Source: an uncultured Bacilli bacterium (GTDB lineage: Bacteria; Bacillota_I; Bacilli_A; RF39; UBA660). Taken from it: 6,163 nt of DNA. This document shows positions 1-5,374 of the stretch, one piece after another. The DNA lies in contig CANRAC010000060.1 of assembly GCA_947628495.1 (NCBI GenBank), positions 1 through 6,163 on the forward strand, given 5' to 3'. A program made the translations under genes and the position numbers. The notes beneath the pieces were generated by a model, which did not search any database, was not told where the DNA came from, and saw nothing but the letters and a program-made list of their open reading frames with translations. Every line of letters begins with the position of its first letter. Position 1 is the stretch's first letter.

Positions 1-404
1 CGATTTTTTAAAGCACTTATGAAAATGATTTCATCATCAATTTTATAATAATCGTTAAGCCAAGCTATTATCTTATTACGATTAAAAGAATAAGGGATAA
101 TATCACTTTTACTAATTAGCAAAGTTTTAGGCCTTTTTATTTTTTGATATAACTTTATCGTTTTAAGATTAATATTTAAAAAATCAATTAAAAATAAGAC
201 ATGACTTTTACTTTTATTCACAATATCTATAATACTTTTTTCATCTGTAGGTAAAGTCACTACTTTAGCATCATTATAATGAATTATTTTAAAACATCTT
301 TCACATAAATCGGCTTTTTTATTAGCTGTTTTAGGTATATAACCTAATTTACTTGCATCCGTAGTTTGTAGTTCATATCCACAGCCTATACATTTTTTAG
401 TCAT
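1..404 (-). CDS. yqeH: Ribosome biogenesis GTPase YqeH, N-terminal part (cut by window edge)
   Basis: This is a circularly permuted GTPase which, in Bacillus subtilis, takes part in assembly of the small (30S) ribosomal subunit in the cytoplasm. Only 134 residues are in the window; the gene runs off the left edge. Visible are an N-terminal zinc finger (C5-x2-C8 and C34-x2-C37, the second as CERC), followed by a G4-like motif SKSD at 98-101 (family usually NKxD) and a G5-like SA at 130-131. The order zinc finger, G4, G5 before the P-loop is the permuted YqeH layout; the P-loop itself would lie outside the window. The ATG at 404 has a good AAAGGAG site (411-417) about six bases upstream and overlaps the end of yqeG by 8 bases, so the two are probably translationally coupled. 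The yqeG-yqeH order matches B. subtilis and supports the call. Confidence 0.93.
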   Translation of the reverse strand, partial: MTKKCIGCGYELQTTDASKLGYIPKTANKKADLCERCFKIIHYNDAKVVTLPTDEKSIIDIVNKSKSHVLFLIDFLNINLKTIKLYQKIKRPKTLLISKSDIIPYSFNRNKIIAWLNDYYKIDDEIIFISALKN

Positions 405-918
405 GATATTCTCCTTTAGTAAATAAGCCTTTTTTAGCTAATTTTTTCATTATCATTCTTTCTAACATACGATTAAATTTAGTCCAAATAAAATCTTCTC
501 TACTAATAGGATTAACTAAGATACTTGTAAACCCCATTCTATTGGCCCCAAAAACATCAGTCAATATTTGATCACCTATTGCAGCTATTTCAATATCTTT
601 AAAATTATAAACATTCATAATTTTTTGATATTTTTTCTTCAAAGGCTTACGAGATAAGAACGCAGTGTCAACATTAAAACCTTCTTTAAAAGGTTCCAAA
701 CGCGTTTTACCACTATTTGACATGATAATTACTTTAAATCCCATTTCTTTTAAACCTTCCAGTAGTTCTTTTTCTTTTATCCCTGGAACACTAGCATTAA
801 TGGGAGCTAAGGTATTATCTAAATCAAATAAAAGACATTTTATCCCCGATTTTTTCAAAGCTTTGTAATTAATTGTAAAAATACTCTGTTGATATATATC
901 CGGAGCAAATATATCCAT
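397..918 (-). CDS. yqeG: YqeG family HAD-superfamily phosphatase
   Basis: A 173-residue member of the haloacid dehalogenase superfamily, IIIA/YqeG group, of usual length for the family. The HAD motifs are in order: motif I DLDNT at 32-36 (nucleophile D32, acid D34), motif II Ser in MSNS around 66-69, motif III Lys in SRKP at 89-92, and motif IV GDQILTD at 115-121 with D116 and D121. All catalytic positions are present, so it should be an active Mg2+-dependent phosphohydrolase; the substrate is not evident from sequence. The start at 918 is preceded by AAGGA (928-932) nine bases upstream, lying just after the nifS stop codon. The gap to nifS is 15 bases and the 3' end overlaps yqeH by 8 bases, so the three genes form one transcript. 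The close pairing with yqeH suggests, but does not prove, a role linked to ribosome assembly. Confidence 0.93.
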   Translation of the reverse strand: MDIFAPDIYQQSIFTINYKALKKSGIKCLLFDLDNTLAPINASVPGIKEKELLEGLKEMGFKVIIMSNSGKTRLEPFKEGFNVDTAFLSRKPLKKKYQKIMNVYNFKDIEIAAIGDQILTDVFGANRMGFTSILVNPISREDFIWTKFNRMLERMIMKKLAKKGLFTKGEYHD

Positions 919-933
919 AATTAATCATCCTTA

Positions 934-2073
934 CTAATCATTTTGATTTAAAGAATTTAACTCTTCATATTTTTGTTCAAAAATACTAATAAATTTATTT
1001 ATCTCATCTAAAGTAGTCAAATGGGAAATACTTATGCGGATTGTTGTTTGAGCTCTTTTTTTATCATCGTATAAAGCCATAACAGTATTACTTAACTCGC
1101 CTTTTGAACACGCTGTTTTTGTACCAATATATATTTCTTCTTGAGCCATGGCATGCACAAAGGTTTCGCTTTTAATATCCATTAAGCTTATATTTAATAT
1201 ATGCGGAATAGAATAACTTGTTTTATTTATTTTTATCTTTTCGTACTTTTCTAGTTTACGAATGATTTTCTCATTTAGTTTAGTTACAAAATTTTCTTTT
1301 TGATCTAAATCCGTTAAAGCCAAACGTAAAGCTTTAGAAAAAGCTACTATTAATGGTAAAGGTGGCGTTCCGGGATTTAGTTTATTAAAGTCTTTACTAC
1401 TGCCGTGAATAAGCGGCTCCAATCTTATTTTTTTAGATTTATATAAAAAGCCAATACCTTTGGGACCATATATTTTATGAGCGGAAGCCGAAGCTAAATC
1501 AACATCATGTAAATTTACATTTACTTTACCTAGAGCTTGGGTTATATCCGAATGGAACAAAATATTAGGATCTTCTTTTTTGATAATTTGCCGAATAGTT
1601 TTTAAAGGTTGTCTAATCCCTACTTCACTATTAACAGCACATACACTAACTAAAAAAGTTTCGGCAGTTATTTTCTTTTTTAAATCATCAAAATCAATAA
1701 TTCCATTTTGATCATTATCAACATAAGAAATTGTATAACCTAAAGTTTCTAAATATTCACAGATTTTATAAATAGAAGGATGTTCTAATTTAGAAACAAC
1801 AATGTTCTTTTTATTTTCTGGTAAAAATTTTAACAATCCTTTAAAAGCCATATTATTTGCTTGTGTAGCTCCACTAGTTATAGTAAGTTCATCTTCCGAA
1901 ACATTTAATAAATTAGCCATTTGTTCTAAAGCATTTTCTAATAATTTTTTAGATTTTAGGCCTAACTCATGAATGGAATTAGGATTACCTATATAATCTT
2001 TACTAGCCTTATTATAAGAATCAATAACATCATTTATTACTGGTGTTGTGGCACTATAATCTAAATAAATCAT
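934..2073 (-). CDS. Cysteine desulfurase, NifS/IscS family (class V aminotransferase fold)
   Basis: A PLP enzyme that removes sulfur from L-cysteine, giving alanine and an enzyme-bound persulfide for Fe-S clusters or tRNA thiolation. I use the ATG at 2073 (379 residues), not the in-frame GTG at 2082: that GTG lies inside the ribosome-binding site AGGTGA (2079-2084), and the protein then begins MIYLDYSATTP as in the family. Visible are H98 in LEHPS (stacks on PLP), D176 and Q179 in HSDITQ, the PLP lysine K200 in SAHK, the persulfide cysteine C322 in TACSKGE, and R346 near the C-terminus. The usual GGGQE...RSGT segment reads HGSSKD...NPGT here, so it lacks the canonical Arg. The cysteine loop resembles the NifZ/YrvO-like enzymes of Firmicutes, which often serve tRNA thiolation, but no thiI, mnmA or iscU is in view, so I give no symbol. 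It is the first gene of a block with yqeG and yqeH. Confidence 0.9.
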   Translation of the reverse strand: MIYLDYSATTPVINDVIDSYNKASKDYIGNPNSIHELGLKSKKLLENALEQMANLLNVSEDELTITSGATQANNMAFKGLLKFLPENKKNIVVSKLEHPSIYKICEYLETLGYTISYVDNDQNGIIDFDDLKKKITAETFLVSVCAVNSEVGIRQPLKTIRQIIKKEDPNILFHSDITQALGKVNVNLHDVDLASASAHKIYGPKGIGFLYKSKKIRLEPLIHGSSKDFNKLNPGTPPLPLIVAFSKALRLALTDLDQKENFVTKLNEKIIRKLEKYEKIKINKTSYSIPHILNISLMDIKSETFVHAMAQEEIYIGTKTACSKGELSNTVMALYDDKKRAQTTIRISISHLTTLDEINKFISIFEQKYEELNSLNQND

Positions 2074-2078
2074 TACTA

Positions 2079-2084
2079 TCACCT
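2079..2084 (-). promoter_or_regulatory. Ribosome-binding site AGGTGA that sets the nifS-like start
   Basis: AGGTGA sits five bases upstream of the ATG at 2073. The GTG triplet inside it (2080-2082) is in frame, and taking it as the start would lengthen the protein by three residues, but a start codon embedded in its own Shine-Dalgarno site is very unlikely. The same AGGTGA core precedes argS and the membrane-protein gene. Confidence 0.8.
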
Positions 2085-2089
2085 ATTTA

Positions 2090-2118
2090 ATTATAAACTA
2101 ATTTAGAAAAAAGGTCTA
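2090..2118 (-). promoter_or_regulatory. Sigma-A-type promoter for the nifS-like/yqeG/yqeH block
   Basis: On the minus strand a TAGACC -35 box (2113-2118, four of six matches to TTGACA) is followed after 17 bases by a perfect TATAAT -10 box (2090-2095). It lies just downstream of the terminator of the preceding block. Transcription would be expected to begin near 2084, leaving only about 10 bases of leader before the ATG at 2073, so the transcript would start at or very close to the ribosome-binding site. This is seen by eye only. Confidence 0.65.
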
Positions 2119-2127
2119 CTTATATAG

Positions 2128-2153
2128 AAAAAAAGCTTTCGGGAAAAAGCTTT
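2128..2153 (-). terminator. Intrinsic terminator after kduI
   Basis: Two copies of AAAGCTTT (2146-2153 and 2132-2139), each self-complementary, can pair as an eight-base-pair stem around a six-base loop (2140-2145). On the minus strand the stem is followed by a T-run, seven Ts in all at 2134-2128 including the end of the second arm. The stem begins within the TAA stop codon of kduI. It fits the end of the membrane protein-argS-kduI transcript and separates it from the promoter at 2090-2118. The stem is AT-rich, so strength is uncertain. Confidence 0.75.
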
Positions 2154-2985
2154 ACTTTAAATCTTTAATGGCGATAGGATTCATATCATCAAATTCTTTA
2201 TTTTCGCCACACATAGCCCATATGAATTTATAACTACTAGTTCCACTACCCGCATGAATAGACCAACTAGGAGATATAACAGCTTGTTCATTTTTCACTA
2301 CTATATGTCTTGTTTGAGAAGGCTCACCCATAAAATGGAAAACAACATTTTCAGCGTCTATATCAAAGTAAAAATATACTTCCATTCTTCTTTCATGCGT
2401 ATGAGGTGGCATCGTATTATAAACACTACCATCTAAAAGTTCTGTACAGCCCATTAATAATTGACAAGTATCAACTAAACTAGGATGAATTAGTTGATTT
2501 ATAACTCTTTTATTACTTGTTAGACTGTCCCCACAAGGTACTTTACGAGCTTTGGCATTATCAATTAAAACATTTGGTTTTTCTTGATGAGCAGCACAAG
2601 AAGCCAAGAAAAATCTCGGATTATCAAGGTTTACAAATTCCACTTTTTGGTGGCCTTTACCAACATATAAAGCATTTAGATTGTCTAAGATATATTCTTC
2701 TTCATCAACAATAACTTTTCCTTGACCGCCAATATTAATAATCCCTAATTCTCTATTTTCTAAAAAGTAATTACTACCTAAGTCTTTAGAAGAATTAACA
2801 GCAGTCTCTAAGTTTAATTTATTTTTAACGGGCATTGCCCCACCAAAAATAATTCGATCAATATGCGAATAGGTTAAATTTATCTCATCACTAGTAAATA
2901 TTTTTTCCACTAAAAATTCTTCCCTAATTTCGGTAGTATCATATTTTTTAAAATCTTTCGGATTAGTTCCATAACGTGTTTGCAT
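2152..2985 (-). CDS. kduI: 5-dehydro-4-deoxy-D-glucuronate isomerase (4-deoxy-L-threo-5-hexosulose-uronate ketol-isomerase)
   Basis: A cytoplasmic zinc-dependent cupin that isomerises 5-keto-4-deoxyuronate to 2,5-diketo-3-deoxygluconate, a step in the breakdown of unsaturated uronates released from pectin or glycosaminoglycans. From the ATG at 2985 the protein has 277 residues, against 278 for E. coli KduI. Resemblance runs the full length: EFLVEKIF near 23-30, SHIDRI at 40-45, YFLENRELGIINIGGQG at 73-89, HTHERRMEVYFYF at 195-207 and ISPSWSIH at 237-244. The likely zinc ligands H195, H197, E202 and H244 are all present, each one less than the E. coli number. An in-frame ATG 12 codons upstream (3021) is rejected because it lies inside argS, while the start at 2985 has a strong AAAGGAG site. 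The argS stop is 13 bases upstream. The partner enzymes KduD and KdgK, and any uronate transporter, are not in view. Confidence 0.95.
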   Translation of the reverse strand: MQTRYGTNPKDFKKYDTTEIREEFLVEKIFTSDEINLTYSHIDRIIFGGAMPVKNKLNLETAVNSSKDLGSNYFLENRELGIINIGGQGKVIVDEEEYILDNLNALYVGKGHQKVEFVNLDNPRFFLASCAAHQEKPNVLIDNAKARKVPCGDSLTSNKRVINQLIHPSLVDTCQLLMGCTELLDGSVYNTMPPHTHERRMEVYFYFDIDAENVVFHFMGEPSQTRHIVVKNEQAVISPSWSIHAGSGTSSYKFIWAMCGENKEFDDMNPIAIKDLK

Positions 2986-2993
2986 AAATATCT

Positions 2994-3000
2994 CTCCTTT
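2994..3000 (-). promoter_or_regulatory. Ribosome-binding site AAAGGAG of kduI, overlapping the argS stop
   Basis: AAAGGAG lies eight bases upstream of the kduI ATG at 2985, and its first two As are the last two bases of the argS TAA stop (2999-3001). This fixes the kduI start and suggests that ribosomes ending argS can begin kduI on the same mRNA. Confidence 0.85.
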
Positions 3001-4693
3001 ACATTTTACTTGGGATATCAATTGCTAATAAATTTAATAAATCTTTAATGATATTATTCATTAAATTTAAAACATATACCCAATTATTTTGTTTTTCTTT
3101 ATCTATTAAATCCAGAATATGATTAGTAGTATAAAAACTATTAGCACAAACACACAAGTCATAAAGATAATCAGCTATATAAGAAGGTTTTCTTTCTTGA
3201 AAAGCATTTTCAATAACATCGGGTGTTTGTAATATTTTTAATCTTAATTCTCGATCAATTTCATTATAAATAGTATTATTTAAAGTAATATCTTCTAGAT
3301 TTAATTCTCTTAAAATTTTGCGAATTCTTAAATAAGTATAAAGTATATAAGGACCAGTCTTGCCAGTAACATCGGAAAATTTAGTTAAATCAAAGATATA
3401 ATCTTTATCTCGCGAATTATATAAATCTGCAAATTTTAAAATGGCATTCACAATGATATCTAAGTCTTTAGAATCCATATTTTTATTTTCTTCTCTTTTA
3501 GAAATGAAAATATCTTTAGTTTGCTTAAATAAATCAGCTAAAGATGGGGCATCTCCACTTCGGGTTTTATAAGGTTTATTATCTTCCCCATTAACCGTAC
3601 CATAACCTAAAAATTCTAAGTTTTCATAATTCATTAAGCCAGATTTATCTGCTACTCTAAATACTTGTTCAAAATGCATTTGCTGACGATTATCAACAAC
3701 ATATAAGATATGATTAGGTTTAAAATCTTTTACTCTTTGATAAATTGTTGCTAAATCGGTTGAAGCATATAAATATGCTCCATTACTTTTTTGAAATAAA
3801 AGCGGAGGGAGTTCTTTTTTATCATTGCTCTTTTTGACATCAACAACTAAAGCCCCTTGGCTTTCTTCTAAAAGTTTTTTACTTACTAATAAATTTTTAA
3901 CGGGATCTAAATATGGATAGGCATCACTTTCACCATACCATAAATCAAAATGAACATCTAAATAGTCATACAACCCGCGCATGTCAGCTTTAGAAACTTC
4001 CATAATTTTTTGCCATATTTTTTGATACTCTTCATTACCATCTTGTAACTCTTTAGTAATATTGGCACATATTTCTTTTATTTCTTCATTTTCTTTACAT
4101 AAAGCACTAATTTGCGGATATATCCTATTTAAAACCTTAATATCAATAGCTTCTAAATCAATATTTTCTTGTTGTAAACCATATATTACTTGCCCAATTT
4201 GTAACCCATAATCACCCATATGGATATCACCAATAATATCATTACCCATAAATTTGATAATTCTTTTGATGGACTCGCCTACAATGGCCGTACGCATGTG
4301 TCCTACATGTAAGGGTTTAGCCACATTAGCTCCCCCGTAATCTATCACATATGTCTCTTTTTGGGAACTTTTAATTCCATATTTATTGGTAGAATTCATA
4401 CTGGAAAGATTAGCATTAATAAATTCATCACTTAAAGTCATATTGATAAAGCCCGGACTAACAAACTCAAACTTTTTAAAAGTTTTCTTAACAATATCTA
4501 ATTGAGAGCCCACAACTTTTTCGCCAATTTCGATAGGACTTTTCTTTAATACTTTACTTAACTTAAAAATATCGTTACATTGATAATCACATAAATCAGG
4601 ACGATTAGATAAATTAACCGTTACCTTCTCTATATCAAAATCACAACTTTTAAATATGGTTTTTAAAATATCTTCTAATTGTTTTTGAATCAT
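2999..4693 (-). CDS. argS: Arginine--tRNA ligase
   Basis: This class I aminoacyl-tRNA synthetase charges tRNA-Arg with arginine in the cytoplasm. The 564 residues are about the usual length. In order: an ArgS-specific N-terminal domain (about 1-90); the catalytic Rossmann fold with NVAKPLHVGH, whose HIGH motif is HVGH at 129-132; a KMSK-equivalent loop at about 373-380 (KPYKTRSG), the degenerate form common in ArgS; then GKTGPYILYTYLRIRKIL at 444-461 opening the helical DALR anticodon-binding domain, ending in IPSKM, close to the usual C-terminus. The ATG at 4693 follows an AGGTGA site (4698-4703) with a four-base gap, and that site overlaps the stop codon of the upstream membrane-protein gene, so coupling is likely. 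No T-box or other tRNA-sensing leader is seen; the gene appears to be read from the promoter near 5275. It is an essential housekeeping gene. Confidence 0.97.
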   Translation of the reverse strand: MIQKQLEDILKTIFKSCDFDIEKVTVNLSNRPDLCDYQCNDIFKLSKVLKKSPIEIGEKVVGSQLDIVKKTFKKFEFVSPGFINMTLSDEFINANLSSMNSTNKYGIKSSQKETYVIDYGGANVAKPLHVGHMRTAIVGESIKRIIKFMGNDIIGDIHMGDYGLQIGQVIYGLQQENIDLEAIDIKVLNRIYPQISALCKENEEIKEICANITKELQDGNEEYQKIWQKIMEVSKADMRGLYDYLDVHFDLWYGESDAYPYLDPVKNLLVSKKLLEESQGALVVDVKKSNDKKELPPLLFQKSNGAYLYASTDLATIYQRVKDFKPNHILYVVDNRQQMHFEQVFRVADKSGLMNYENLEFLGYGTVNGEDNKPYKTRSGDAPSLADLFKQTKDIFISKREENKNMDSKDLDIIVNAILKFADLYNSRDKDYIFDLTKFSDVTGKTGPYILYTYLRIRKILRELNLEDITLNNTIYNEIDRELRLKILQTPDVIENAFQERKPSYIADYLYDLCVCANSFYTTNHILDLIDKEKQNNWVYVLNLMNNIIKDLLNLLAIDIPSKM

Positions 4694-4701
4694 GATATCA
4701 C

Positions 4702-5247
4702 CTAATCTTTTTTCTTTTTTTTCTTAAAACAATAAATAGCTAGAATTAATAAAATCGCAATTATAAATATATTTTGAATAGTCGAAATATTGATAAAATC
4801 AATAAATTCACAATAATAGTCTAAACACTTACTCATAAAAATATAAATTAAATTATACAAGATTATAAATATAATACTGATAATACTTACAACACCGATA
4901 GCTTTTTTAAAGGACTTTCTTAATTCTTCATTACTATAACACCATAAACCAAATAATCCTCCTAATAAAGCAATAGCAATATATATAAAGTAACATGGTA
5001 AATAAGATGTATCAAACACAGTAAAAGCTAAAGGTATATAAAATATAGTCGATAAAATAGGAAAAATATAAAAATTACCAGAGTATCTACTTTCAATAGC
5101 TGATGTTATAAAAAAACTAATCGGATAAATAACATAAACAAGATTAGCCATATCTAATTTATTAAACATATAACTATTAATTGGTAAAAAGTATAGAATA
5201 AACATTAAGATTATAAATAATTTTAATTCGATTTTATATTTTTTCAA
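4702..5247 (-). CDS. Unrecognised six-helix membrane protein upstream of argS
   Basis: I do not recognise this protein. From a TTG start at 5247 it has 181 residues, of which most are hydrophobic. Likely membrane helices are at about 8-24, 33-50, 59-77, 81-102, 116-137 and 155-174, with short loops and a basic loop at about 104-115 (rich in Glu, Arg, Lys). The tail is six lysines and an aspartate, so the C-terminus should be cytoplasmic. There is no signal peptide or catalytic motif that I can see. TTG is preferred over the in-frame GTG at 5256 because that GTG is part of the GAGGTGA ribosome-binding site. Its stop is 8 bases from the argS ATG and carries the argS ribosome-binding site, so it is the first gene of a coupled block. 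It could be a small integral membrane protein of a lineage-specific family or a transporter component; neither can be told from sequence. Confidence 0.75.
   Translation of the reverse strand: MKKYKIELKLFIILMFILYFLPINSYMFNKLDMANLVYVIYPISFFITSAIESRYSGNFYIFPILSTIFYIPLAFTVFDTSYLPCYFIYIAIALLGGLFGLWCYSNEELRKSFKKAIGVVSIISIIFIILYNLIYIFMSKCLDYYCEFIDFINISTIQNIFIIAILLILAIYCFKKKKKKD
4714..4720 (-). other. In-frame A-AAA-AAG heptamer at the end of the membrane-protein gene
   Basis: The polylysine tail contains A AAA AAG in the zero frame, the slippery heptamer known from E. coli dnaX. A -1 slip here passes the TAG stop (4702-4704) and reads eight codons, without a stop, onto the argS ATG in the argS frame. 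No upstream Shine-Dalgarno stimulator or clear downstream hairpin is seen, so it may be only a by-product of an AT-rich lysine run. Confidence 0.3.
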
Positions 5248-5252
5248 ACTAC

Positions 5253-5259
5253 TCACCTC
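5253..5259 (-). promoter_or_regulatory. Ribosome-binding site GAGGTGA fixing a TTG start
   Basis: GAGGTGA lies five bases upstream of the TTG at 5247, the same spacing as in front of the nifS-like gene. The in-frame GTG (5254-5256) is contained in the site, and the next in-frame ATG lies 14 codons further in, inside the first membrane helix, so TTG is the best start. Confidence 0.7.
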
Positions 5260-5269
5260 TTATGAATAA

Positions 5270-5298
5270 ATTGTACCAAATTATCGGCAAAAAGTCTT
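5270..5298 (-). promoter_or_regulatory. Extended -10 promoter for the membrane protein-argS-kduI block
   Basis: On the minus strand TGGTACAAT (5270-5278) is an extended -10 element, TGn followed by TACAAT, one base off consensus. The -35 position, 17 bases upstream, holds a weak AAGACT (5293-5298, matching only GAC), as is usual for extended -10 promoters. Transcription should start near 5263, giving a leader of about 16 bases; there is no room for a riboswitch or T-box. Confidence 0.6.
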
Positions 5299-5326
5299 TG
5301 AAAATGTATAAAAAAAGGAATAAAAG
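5298..5326 (+). promoter_or_regulatory. Possible sigK promoter, uncertain
   Basis: TTGAAA (5298-5303) and TAAAAG (5321-5326) are 17 bases apart and resemble a weak sigma-A-type promoter, four of six matches at -10. In B. subtilis sigK is instead read by sigma-E with SpoIIID and then by sigma-K. I find no good CATACAAT-like or CATAnnnTA-like -10 box in this gap. The stretch AAAGACATTT (5323-5332) matches the SpoIIID consensus WWRRACARNY at nine of ten positions, but such matches arise by chance in AT-rich DNA. The true promoter is unresolved. Confidence 0.25.
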
Positions 5327-5342
5327 ACATTTTTATTAAATG

Positions 5343-5358
5343 AAAATAATATTATTTT
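5343..5358 (+). repeat. Perfect 16-base AT palindrome upstream of sigK
   Basis: AAAATAATATTATTTT reads the same on both strands and ends four bases before the sigK ribosome-binding site. A nine-base direct repeat TTTTATTAA (5331-5339 and 5355-5363) overlaps it on its right side. It could be an operator for a dimeric regulator or a weak hairpin in the leader, but it is made only of A and T in an AT-rich gap, so chance is a real possibility. Confidence 0.4.
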
Positions 5359-5374
5359 ATTAAGGAAGTGAACT

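Noticed and set aside
665..868. Plus-strand open frame of 67 codons inside yqeG
   Set aside because: It is antisense to the HAD motifs of yqeG, has low-complexity content and no ribosome-binding site; a shadow of the real gene.
2254..2714. Two plus-strand open frames (2254-2436 and 2517-2714) inside kduI
   Set aside because: Both lie antisense to well-conserved parts of KduI, including the zinc site, and show no recognisable protein features or start signals.
2986..3021. Longer kduI start at the in-frame ATG at 3021
   Set aside because: It falls inside argS, lacks a good ribosome-binding site, and adds 12 residues absent from E. coli KduI, whereas the ATG at 2985 has AAAGGAG at ideal spacing.
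4694..5263. T-box or other riboswitch ahead of argS
   Set aside because: argS lies eight bases behind the preceding gene and the block's leader is only about 16 bases long, so there is no space for a structured leader.
5306..5337. Sigma-E or sigma-K type promoter upstream of sigK (GTATAAA with CATTTTTA)
   Set aside because: Only CAT of the -10 box agrees and the spacing is too long for sigma-E; not enough to call.
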